Positions 27,025-36,900 of a stretch of DNA of 64,000 nucleotides are shown here, piece after piece. Origin of the DNA: Daphnia pulex (taxonomy: Eukaryota; Arthropoda; Branchiopoda; Diplostraca; Daphniidae); contig NC_060020.1 of NCBI RefSeq assembly GCF_021134715.1, positions 868,001-932,000 of the forward strand. The letters are read 5' to 3'. Positions within the stretch are counted from its first letter, which is position 1, and each line of letters starts with the position of its first letter. A program made the translations under genes and the position numbers. The notes beneath the pieces were generated by a model that saw nothing but the letters and a program-made list of their open reading frames with translations, made no database searches and was not told the origin of the DNA.

Positions 27025-27187
27025 GTAAACGTAAGCCGATTTGGAAACTGGAATGAGCGCCCTAGTGAGTGTGTCAGCTACTACGCTCAGCTACTTTTGA
27101 GAGCCTAGATGGCTCTGTTTCCAGATTCCACTTCACAATTCTGACAGGCCCCGCCCTAAAACCCTCTGAAAATCGGCTTACGTTTAC
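27025..27187. mobile_element. Small MITE-like element (163 bp) at the right end of satellite C
   Basis: It is bounded by perfect 18-bp terminal inverted repeats, GTAAACGTAAGCCGATTT at 27025-27042 and its reverse complement at 27170-27187. It has no coding capacity. A TA on each side of a 16-bp core repeat would fit a TA target duplication, but those bases are also part of the palindromic ends, so the superfamily is open. Its left end falls inside a satellite C monomer. Confidence 0.6.
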
Positions 27188-27259
27188 CCTGAAACCGGGA
27201 TAGGGAAGCCAACACAGCCGAGAACCGACCAGGCATCTATTGCTGGTAAAAGTAGTCCA

Positions 27260-27834
27260 GCCGTGCCATGGACTACTTAAGCTAGAGGACGGGTCACTTC
27301 GTCAAATCCTATGTCGGCTACCCTTTTTTTTATTATTTTAATTAATCGAGCTTTAAAAATGAGCTACAGTCTATTAAATTATCCCTATGCGGTAAATATA
27401 ATTTCGGTGATATTTTAATTAGAAATTGACGTAGGTGTTCGTTAGTTGTCGCCGCCTAGCGGTGATTGTTGGTTTACCACTCTATAATTCTCTGGTTTTG
27501 GTTTGGTTTGGTATGATTAGGTGCGTCTGCTATCTGTGATTCTCTGGATTCTGTTTTGTTTTCTTTCTAAAAACCATAGAAGAGTTTAGAATTCTTAGCG
27601 CTAGATGGAGACAACCAACGAACACCTCTCCCGTCCCCTCAAAATTTAACCGCAAATATCTTTTAATTTAATATCTTCACAAGAAAGGTGCTTTGGAGAC
27701 TTAGAATAGCTTTTTAAATCTCTATCGATTGACCCTTCTTTAAAAATTATGATTAAAAATCCACCCGACAAGCTATAACACGGCGGGATAGGACGAGAGT
27801 CCCGTCCTCTAGCTTAAGTAGTCCATGGCCGTGC
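27260..27834. mobile_element. MITE-like element with 27-bp inverted ends and a 7-bp target duplication
   Basis: The element proper is 27267-27827 (561 bp). Its ends are exact inverted repeats of 27 bp starting CATGGACTACTTAAGCTAGA. It is flanked by the direct repeat GCCGTGC (27260-27266 and 27828-27834). Because the ends are partly palindromic, a 28-bp repeat with a 5-bp duplication reads equally well. A second inverted pair of 28 bp with four mismatches lies inside (27434-27461 and 27599-27626), so a single strand could fold back over much of its length. No open frame of note. Its right end is about 165 bp before the TRMO start codon. Confidence 0.72.
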
Positions 27835-28000
27835 GCAAAAAGAAGAGGCTTGGTGCATAAAAGAGTTGCTGTCTGCTTGAATTGAAATCACGTTTTCACG
27901 ACGCACGAGAGCTCTCCTTTTCGGCTTGTTTTTTTTTTATCACTCCGTGAAAATTTAAAAGGAATCTTACAGAATAAGTCTGTTTTTGATAATATTTGAA
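27835..28000 (+). promoter_or_regulatory. Short upstream region of TRMO
   Basis: Only about 165 bp separate the MITE-like element from the TRMO start codon, so the core promoter and 5' UTR must lie here or inside the element. I see a 'tgcataaaag' word at about 27853 but no clear TATA-initiator pair; a TATA-less promoter would suit this gene. Confidence 0.35.
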
Positions 28001-29173
28001 ATGGCCGAAGAAGAGACTAAAATTGAAAGTTATGTTTTTAAACCTATCGGTAAGTGAACAAAATTTGGTGAAAAAATTGTCATACTGAGGAGTTACTTCT
28101 ACTTCATCATTGCATTTATATTTTAGGGTACGCTTCTACCTGGTTTAAATTTAAAAACGCAACTCCTCGACAACCTTCTGTCTCTTCTTTGACGAGAGGT
28201 TTCATTAAAATATCAACTGAAATATTTAGTCAGCCTCATCATTCACTAAAAAACCTTAATCAGTTCTCCCATGTCTGGTAATTCTTTTTTATATAAATAA
28301 CCTGTAGCTATTAGTTGCAACTGGAATAACTAATATTCTGTTCAGGATTTTGTTTTTATTTCACAAGAATGGCCGGCCATTTACGAAAACAATGGTAGCT
28401 CCTCCCCGACTTGGTGGTGCAAGAGTTGGCCTCTTCTCAACTAGGTAGGTAATTAAGTTTGAGAACATTGAATCTGTGTTTTAACCTGTTCATCTTTTAG
28501 GTCACCTCACAGACCAAATCCTATTGGACTTACTCTGGCCAAAATAGAGAAAGTTGAAGGGGATACTGTTCATCTTTGTGGCTTAGATCTCTTGGATGGA
28601 ACACCAATCATAGATATTAAACCATACATCCCTTCTTATGACTACCCACAACACAATGAACAGACAGATTCTGTGACCACTGAAGCAATAGATTCAGCCA
28701 CCACTGCAGTGTCTGAATCAACTGATGCAATTGATGATCCAACTTACTGCAGTCCACCCACAACTGTATCGAACCCTGAATGGATCACATTAGGCGGTCA
28801 AGAAAAAACGTTAAATGTAGCTTTTACTCAAGACGCGCTGTCTCAAATCCGGAAATTTTCCCTTGATGCGGAAGATCCTGCATACCGTCTGTCATTTCTT
28901 AAATCACCAGAGGAAGCACAAAAAGCTATTGAAGACATTTTGAGGGAGGATCCTAGATCAATATACAGGAAGATGAAGGGTCAAGATCTGTTATACTTCT
29001 GTGTAGTCGATTGTATGCATGTTACAACCTGGTTTGACGAATGCATAAAAAAATGCGAAGTTTTAAGGGTCATGCCTTACACAACAAGAAAAGCAATGAA
29101 CGAAGCAAACAAAAAACAACAATGGGATAATAATCTGGCAAAGATCGAAGATAAAATGAAGGAAGTGATGTAA
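28001..29173 (+). CDS. TRMO: TRMO, tRNA (adenine-37-N6)-methyltransferase, four exons
   Basis: Exons 28001-28049, 28127-28277, 28346-28444 and 28501-29173 join in frame (972 nt, 323 residues) with GT-AG introns of 56-77 bp. The N-terminal half is the TsaA/UPF0066 beta-barrel SAM-binding domain, with TPRQPS, QFSHVW, HKNG, GLFSTRSPHRPNPIGLTL and DGTPIIDIKPYIP, all hallmarks of the family. In known members this enzyme uses S-adenosylmethionine to add the N6 methyl group to t6A at position 37 of tRNAs reading ACN codons. A Ser/Thr-rich linker leads to a C-terminal domain (LKSPEEAQKAIEDIL..DPRSIYRK...LYFCVVDCMHVTTWFD) also seen in eukaryotic TRMO. At 323 residues it is shorter than the human protein (about 440). 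The start follows an A-rich leader and opens with MAEEETKIESYVFKPIGYAS. Convergent with SUGP1, with only 100 bp between stop codons. Confidence 0.95.
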
Positions 29174-29190
29174 TATGAGTTAATAATACG

Positions 29191-29196
29191 AATAAA
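29191..29196 (+). terminator. Probable poly(A) signal of TRMO
   Basis: AATAAA lies 18 bp after the TRMO stop codon. The transcript would end close to, or inside, the 3' end of convergent SUGP1 (stop codon at 29274-29276). Confidence 0.5.
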
Positions 29197-29273
29197 CGGT
29201 GCAACACTACTTTGGGGGACAGAATACATTAAAACTAAATTAAGCACCACAAACAACGACAGGCGAGGCACGA

Positions 29274-31161
29274 TTAGTAATAGGCCCGGCGCGGATTGTT
29301 GAGAGGGTTAGGTCGAAAACGGTAAGCTAACATCATTCTTTTGCGATACGCGTCGTATTCATTATCATTACTCGTCAAGTCTTCCGGTTTAATCGCTCCC
29401 AAACCTTGCGCCTCGTTTCGTCTGGTTGCGTTAACAGGCGTTGTGATACCGGAACCACCAATTCCGAGACCTTCTCCTTCTGTCCAACCAAACTTTTTCA
29501 ACATTTGATAGCCAACGTTGTCTTCAGCAATCTTGAACTCCTTGTAATCAGATTCGTCAACGGTTCGTCCCTCTTGCACGGCTTGGAATTTTTCCATAAA
29601 CTTGGCCAACTCTTCCGGCGGAAGAAAATCACTGTTTACGACAAAAACTCGGTTAAAATAAACTAAATCTTCGTAGAAATTTGATAGCCATTACCCAAGG
29701 TGATGTTTTCCTCGACCACATTCAGTTAACTGGTCAGCCCGATCTTTTGTTTTCTCCATTTCAGCCTTACGTCTTTTATGTTCCCAAGTTCCTCCTTCAG
29801 TTTCTTCATCACTGTCGTACTCGTATCGGACTTTTCCCACCTGAGCAAGTCTGTCTCTTTCTTGCTTCTTCTTTAACATCTCTTGATAAACGTATTGCAT
29901 CTATTACGAACAAAGTAACAGATTAAAATATCAAAGGCTTAATGCAATCAAAAAGTTATACTTTCACTTGGTCCAAACATTGCTTCCATTGGTCTTCCGT
30001 CAAATCAGTCGTCCCGAATACCCTCACAGCATAAGTGAGGATTTGTGGGTCGGCGGAAGTGATGCGAGACAGAAATGAGCTGCGTCCCAAGACGGTTTGA
30101 TTGGTTGTGGATGGACCATCAAATCCCATATGCACATTTGAGATCGGTACAGGATTAATAGTTGGAGGTTCAATCTTCACTTCTTGAGGCCCCCAACGGC
30201 TCTGTCTTTTCCGTTCCCTCTCCTTTAGTTTACTTGAATTCTCTGAGTCGTCAGGTTCTTCTTTGAATTTGCGTCTTAGTCCGCTATTGAGTGGTTAGAA
30301 TTTATTAGTTCATAATTAGGTAAAATAATTTCTTAATTTATTCAAGTGATGTGTTTCTCGGCAAATCAAGAAAACCTTTGAGAGAAATTCCCCGAGTCCT
30401 CGGACGAGTTCGACGGCCCTTGATGATGGTAGTCTAATTGAGAAACTAGGAAACCCATGAGTACTGCTCTGGTGTAGTGATCCCAGTCCAGCACTTTTGC
30501 TCCCATTCCCAAATGCAAGTGCTACACTCACCCTTGTTGAAGAATGGAAGGTCATCTTCATCCTCACATGGTCTTGAAGGAGAATAGGGGGATGGTGATC
30601 GGTTTTCTTCCTTTGTCTCCTCTTTGATATTCATTGGGGGTGGAGCGCTGAGATATGATGGTGGGGGTGGATGTTGGGTGTAGTATGGATTGGGTAGCGA
30701 ATGTGGTGGTGGGACCGACACATCAATAGGAGGAGGACAAGAATAATCAGCTTGCAAACTCTGTGAAGCACCACTATGTTGAACATCAGATTTTGCATTT
30801 TGCTGCTGCATTTGTCTGAATTTTTCAAGAAAGCTTCCATCATTCTTGAATGGTAATACTGGTGTTTTTGGTGGTAGCCTTGAGAGAAAATTTAAAATGT
30901 TTTAACACAATTTTATAAACGATTTTGAAAATAAAATTACTGCACGGCTTCTTCTTGTCCGTTTGGGATGACTTCCTGTATTTCTATTTTCGGTTCTACT
31001 TTTACTTCTTTCTGGGGTAGCTGTTGTTGAGCTAGCTTTTCTTCAATTTCCTTCTTTTTTTGAGCAATCAGGGCAGCCTGAGAATTCATAAACTGCAACC
31101 TTTGCTCTCGGGCATTTTTTCTAACGTTCTTAAAATTTCCAGATCCTCTAGGTGAAGACAT
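29274..31161 (-). CDS. SUGP1: SUGP1-like G-patch splicing factor, six exons, apparently without SURP domains
   Basis: Minus-strand exons 31161-30941, 30878-30532, 30445-30376, 30283-29962, 29900-29695 and 29631-29274 join in frame (1524 nt, 507 residues) with GT-AG introns of 61-92 bp; the small third exon is inferred from splice phase. The N-terminus matches SUGP1 ([13 protein letters not shown], then [10 protein letters not shown]). A Pro/Tyr-rich stretch follows, then a basic KRQSRWGP motif, [25 protein letters not shown]-like [16 protein letters not shown], a G-patch ([18 protein letters not shown]), and the family's C-terminus [21 protein letters not shown]1 acts in the spliceosome at branch-site recognition, its G-patch engaging DHX15. 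Human SUGP1 (about 645 residues) carries two SURP modules before the basic motif. I find neither here: the matching position holds only the short, Ser/Asn-rich third exon. Head to head with SMN. Confidence 0.92.
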
Positions 31162-31558
31162 TTTTTAGGGCAGAAACGCAAACAACAGAGAGACAAGTTT
31201 AGCTTTAGCTTTTTTAGGTTCCAATGCAAACAAATCCATCTTCACTAAACAGCATCTGGGTTGACTGGGAGTCTGGACCCAGCTAAACGAATGTAACAAA
31301 TGAGCTGATTATCCGCACTCAAAATCTTGAAATTTTTATTAAATGAACGCATTTTTAATAAATGTGATACTGATTTTTAAAAAATCCTTTTAAATCAGTT
31401 TTGAATCAAAAATGTGAGAAACACATCGACGTCGTCGTCTTGCTGTTTAGAAACACTTCATGTCTTTGTGCTGTCTGCTAACTAATTTGAAGTTTTGAAC
31501 GGAGTTATCAAAATATTAAAATATCTAACCTTTTTGTTTCTTATTTGTGTTTATCATT
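31162..31558. promoter_or_regulatory. Shared divergent promoter region of SUGP1 and SMN
   Basis: The start codons of SUGP1 (minus) and SMN (plus) are 397 bp apart, so both promoters and 5' UTRs share this interval. It is A/T-rich with one G/C-richer patch around 31250-31290 and 'gacgtcgtcgtcttg' at 31430. No TATA box at a suitable distance was seen for either gene, as is common for housekeeping genes. Confidence 0.5.
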
Positions 31559-32531
31559 ATGGCTGAAAACAATTTCGTGTTGTTCAAGCGGGATGACCAA
31601 GTATATATTTGTCTCATTCTAATAAATTTAAGTTTCAGTAGTTCCATAATGAAGTTTGTTTTTGATGGTTTAGAATCAAGACTCTAACGAGGATGCATGG
31701 GATGATACGGCATTAATACAAGCATACGATCGAGCAGTCAACTTAGCAAAGGAGAAGGTAGCCTCTCAATTGAGTCTCGAAGAGGAAGCCCCAGAAAGCA
31801 CTTCATCTGATGTTCCAGAAGAAGAACAAGCTGTATCACCATCAAAAGCGTCAAAGAAGGAAAGTTGGAAAGTTGGAGACCATGTTCGTTCAGTTTACTC
31901 TGAGGATGGTGTTGAATATGAAGCCATCATCAAGAAAATCAAGCAGCCTAATTCAACATGTCTCGTCAGATATCTTGGTTTGTATATAATGAAACGTAGT
32001 TAGAAATAATTATTGATGCTAAACAGTTTCTTTTTCTTCAAAATGTTGATACTATAACTCCAGGCTATGACAATGAGGAAGTTGTATTCATCAAGGATTT
32101 GAAACCTTCATCTGGTCTTGCTGCTAGAAATCAACAAATTGTTGCTGCTGGTGAAGTTGCACCTGAAAGTTCCAGTGACATGGAATGTGAAGGATTTCAG
32201 TCTCCCTCTAAGCCTGTACCTATTGCTGGATTGGATTGGCAACCTGTCAGACCAGAACCTCTGATACCAAATTTCTCTGTGCCAAATCACAGCTTGTCTT
32301 CCATTCCACCACCTCCACCTCCAAGTGCCTGGCCCGCTCATGGTACTGCAGAAATGGATTCAGATTCTCTCTACTCCATGCTGATGTCCTGGTACATGGC
32401 TGGCTACCACACAGGTAAAGTCTAATTTTCAACTTAATATTCAATCTTGTTATTTAACTTCTTTACCAGGATATTACCAAGGGGTCCAGCAAAGGAACAA
32501 AAGAAAAGCAAACAATACTGGTACATCATGA
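31559..32531 (+). CDS. SMN: SMN, survival motor neuron protein, four exons
   Basis: Exons 31559-31600, 31674-31977, 32064-32414 and 32470-32531 join in frame (759 nt, 252 residues) with GT-AG introns of 55-86 bp. Residues 21-40 (DAWDDTALIQAYDRAVNLAK) match the conserved Gemin2-binding segment. Residues about 79-128 form the Tudor domain (WKVGDHVRSVYSEDG, YEAIIKKI, CLVRYLGYDNEEVV), which binds symmetric dimethyl-arginine tails of Sm proteins. A proline run (PPPPPP) follows, and the C-terminal YG box is present (LYSMLMSWYMAGYHTGYYQG), which drives oligomerisation. The known role is loading Sm cores on snRNAs in the cytoplasm. All key modules are present and the length is like other invertebrate SMN proteins. 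Divergent from SUGP1. Confidence 0.96.
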
Positions 32532-33931
32532 ATTGTAAAATAAGGAGGTAAAATACAATGCGTATTTGCGTATCGAATTATCAAAATTTAATTTGTTTTT
32601 GTCACCTTTAATAATTTGTTATCTATTCTTCTTTAACTCGTCTCATTTGCGCCAATGAAGATGAGTTGAGAAAGGACTTAAATATAGAAAGACACTTGAT
32701 ATCTAAATCCAGCAATATTCTCGTCCACTACTTTGTTGGCTGTGTGCGAGTGACAGGCCATTTGTCTTTTGCGGCGGTGCATAATAACAAAAGAGGTGGG
32801 GCAAAGGATGAGGGGAGTCTCTCTTTCTTCGCGTAATTGTCCCCTGAGAAAGATGAATAGCGCCGTCTATATGGCTTGCAACCTGGGTTCTTTCCTCAAC
32901 AGAATATACTACGCGCGTATGTCGGGGATAAGCTCTCCCTGGGTTTTGCCAAAGTGAATCGACTAATTCACTCTATAAAATAGCCGGAGATGCGCCAAGC
33001 ACTAGTCTCCTTCCTTTTCGTATATATCCGCAGTGTTGTTGTGATGGCTGAGCCAAATATCGTTAAAAATTTGTCCACAGCAGCTTTTCCATATATATAC
33101 GACGGCCGCTTGTGTCTAAGATGGATGACTTGAGAAATTCGTCTCGAGGGAGAAGAAAAGAGAACCAAAGGCGTTTCCATCACTTTTTTTTTGTTATCTT
33201 TTCATTCCTGCAAATCGGATTACACACGGACGCGCACGCGGTTGATGAGAAACACACAAGTCGAGCTTTCAGTGTTATTATATATATACACGGGGAGAAA
33301 AGGAGGAGAGGGGGGCATACGCACACTCACGAGGAGAGAGTCTCAAGCAACGTCGATCGATCAGAAAAGGAATGAAGGATATTATAAATATATACGTAAG
33401 TTTTTAAAAAGTATGGAGATGAAATAACGAGATTATTGGGTTTGTCAAAGAGATGAGGGAGAAACGATAACACACATTGGGGGGGAGAGGGGCAGTAATA
33501 ACATACGTACACACGTGGATGTTGGTATATGCAATAGATGAATCGAGATGTAGACTGTATATTATGTATACGGTGCGTCCCAAAACACGTCGGTTGTTGG
33601 TTTTCTATTTTCTGCCTAGTCTATAGCGTCGGAAAGTTATTGAATTATTATTCAACCAATCGCGGTGTGACAAGAATGTGTGGACACTGGTGGTTAGATC
33701 TTCTTTTGAACAGGTAAATCTAGAAGAGCCATTCTTTCCCCGACAATATAACCTCTATTGAAGAGAAATCTAACATGATCATGAATAATAGGAGCGCATT
33801 TCGTCGCCCAAACTTGTGATGATGTCCGATCCGTTCGTTAATTAAATTAGTTTGTATATTAATTACATTTGTTATTTTGTTTCAAATTATTCTTTGAGAC
33901 GATTCGAATAATATAAGTGAAAGGAATATTA
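32532..33931. other. Interval between SMN and the DIP-like gene
   Basis: No gene is supported. The DIP-like gene ends at 33932 on the opposite strand, so its 3' UTR must occupy part of the right side. A TATAAAA at 32974-32980 is followed by a 30-codon frame with ATG at 33043 (starts MAEPNIVKNL); this could be a small promoter and ORF but nothing else supports it. Short TA and GA tracts are present. Confidence 0.4.
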
Positions 33932-36900
33932 TTAAAGGAGCATAACGACTAAGAAGAAGGAAACGACGGCGACGAGGTAATAACAGGTCCGCTGGAGTCG
34001 AACAGCTGCGCCGCTGCTGCGGATGATGGACATCTTATTCTGAGTCGGCGATTGGACGTTGTTGTTGTTGTTGTTGTTGGAACGGCGGCTACTCGCACCA
34101 GCCGGCGGTGTGGCTCTGCCAAAAGAATAATGCGTGGCCGTTGTCACTTCCAGTGACGTATTGTCGGCGTCGTCGACAGTGTCCGGCTCCTCGCCAATCT
34201 CTTCGTCGTGATCCGACCATCGCCCCAGCGGTTTTTCCTCCTCCACTCTTTTGGTGGCTGCGCAAGAGGAGAGAAAATATATATAGAAAATATTCAACGT
34301 CTGCTGGTATAGGATAACAATAAGAAGAAGAAGACTTGCCATAGACGGTGATGGTGCCCTCGGAATCTCCGATCGAATTCTTTGAACAGCACTTGTAGCC
34401 ACCCTCGTCAGCACTCGACGAGAGCCTCAAGTGGAGCCGTAAGCGGGTCGTGTACGTATTGACATCAATCTCCTCCATGCGGTACTTGTCGTTGGGTATA
34501 ATAATCTCGCCTGTGTGTGTGTGTGTGCGTCAGGTGAATGGGAGAAAAACAATGCTTTGCATTATATAAGGCAAGAACACAATCGATCCCCATTCGATTA
34601 TTTCCCCCCACCCCCGGCTCTCTTCACCGCGCAGACAATCATCATCAAAATTCGAAAAAAAAAAAAAGCTCAGAAAAACGCACGAAATTGAATTTCCCGG
34701 TCCTTTGACTCGCGTCTATACGCGGCTTTTGTTTCTCATTTCCCATCAATCAATAACTCAGACTTTCCATTTCGTCTTCCCACTCTTTCAATATGTGATT
34801 TGCCCGTGTTTTAGTTAGACGTGCCTTGTAGTACTTGGGGGGCGCAAAATCAAATCGACCCAAAGAAAAAAAAAGAAATAAAAAAGAAAAACATCGTCTC
34901 GTTTTCTTTAGTCAAATGGGTGTGAAAAGGCAATCGAGGGTATATCTATACGGGGTAGTTGTGTGTGTGTAACCACCAAGAGTCATTTGATTTTCCTCTG
35001 GGCGCTACATCATCACTGGAGACTGGAAATATAGGGCGGTGAATAAAGCAAAAAGATGCGCCTCTGGTGTTGTGTGATGACATTATCATTGCCTCGAAGA
35101 ATGCCGGAATGAGCGGCTGCCGAGTCGCTCCAGCTGAAAGGGAAACGAAACCCGTTGAAGCGACAAAGTGGCGACGGGGCGGTTGAAACGCGCAGCAAAG
35201 AGAGAGAGAGAGTCTATAACGATTGATCGAATCTGTCGGCGACAACCAACGCGGAAAACGTCAACTGCACTCAACTGTATAGACGCACACGGCACGCGTC
35301 ACCAAGTTGAAAGAAAAGACAACACGAAAACAAAAGAGGATCGCGTCGACGACGAAAAGGAATAATGGAACAAGTAAATAAAAACCAAACAAAAGTGGAT
35401 GTCAAAGAGCAACAATCCGAATCATTGTCATTCATGTAGAATCTCCACATGATGGGATTTCCATTTCACTTTTCTATAGACGAAGGTGTGAGAGTTGATC
35501 CGATTTCCCTGTGATGCCTATAGAGCTGCTTTTCCCCGTGTTCTAGGATTATAAAGGCACTTGCCCGTCACGCAAACTCCCACACGTCAGTCATACCGGG
35601 GGCAACCTATACGTAATATTAAACGGGCAAAAGGCATATACCGTACACGGCCGGGAGTTTTGGAAATTGACTGCACCACCGGATAGAGTGCCAAATCAAC
35701 CATTCACAGAGAGTGAAATGATTGCGGCCTCGGCTGTCGCTCGCACAAACTCGGCCATCAAGGAAGAGAAAGGCTGTCAACACGTAACTACACGGTGGTG
35801 GCGCAACAACTTGGTCATTTACAGGCCCACCGGCCCTTGTTAGGAGGCCGTTGGCGGAAATTGAGAGAAGCATAAAGGATGGATGATGGATGATTACCGC
35901 TCTCTCTGGCCCAGTAGTTGATGGGCTTTGGCGAAGCTTCCACCATGCAGTCCAAAGTGATGTTGGAGCCGAGTGGTCCGCCTACCAGCTGATTGTGAAC
36001 TTGAATGATCGGGTAGACTGTTGTAGTATATAGCCCGGCCGGCATCAGTTGTGCAAAGTCCACCAAAGTTGAAATGTCATTCAAAAATGTCAGAGGGGAG
36101 AATCCAAAATTTAGTCTCTTTTTATTTTTTGATCAAGTGCAGGAAACAAAATGGAAAACTCACAGTGAACGTTGACGACGATCCTCCGGCTGACGGACGG
36201 AGGGACGTTATTACTCGCAACTACGCAGAGGAGTAAAACAAAGCGATGACGAACTCAATTATGATTGTGACCCAACTCTGTAAAACGTGAAACTTACTGC
36301 ACAAATACGCTCCCATTTCGGACCTTGTTATCTTGTGGAATGTCAGCACTTCGCCCTCGAATATTGGAACTGTCATTTTTAAAAATTTAAATATATCATC
36401 ATCTATATAAACAGCAAAGTTCCGAATGCTTTGAAATTAAAATTTTAAAAAACCTTTTTGTTTTTGGAGAGATCCGCTGCGGATGACAATGTCCTGGCCG
36501 TCTTCGCGTCTCCAAGTGACTCGAGGTTGCGGGAATCCTCTGGCCTTGCACGAAAGACGGGCCATTCCTCCTTCGGGTATCAGCACTTCTCCTCCGCCTT
36601 CTTCGTTCAGTATGTCCGGCGGGATGACCACTTCCAGGGAGGCCGTCTATATATCCGCCAAAGAAAAGAAAAGATAACCAAAATTCCTTATCCGCTTTTC
36701 TCTTATTCCCCTGGTGCTGCTGTTATTTGCGTCACAGCAGAGAAACTGTGAATGTCTTTTTTCTTCCTCCTTGCACAGGCGCGAGATATTACGGAGGGGG
36801 GGCCAAAATAAAAGGCCAAAAGATTTGACAAGGTGGTTGCACACTCGGCGAAGAATTAATGGCCACCTCTTTTCTATGTTTCGTTGCTGGGCCTTTTTTT

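Noticed and set aside
33043..33132. Small ORF of 29 residues downstream of a TATAAAA
   Set aside because: TATA words are frequent in this A/T-rich DNA and no splice, codon or similarity evidence supports the ORF.
34089..34478. Reading the Ig3 exon straight through into the next intron as one long frame
   Set aside because: The sequence after the VYG codons loses Ig character; splicing at the GC donor to 34257 restores a coherent tail ending in a GPI-type signal.
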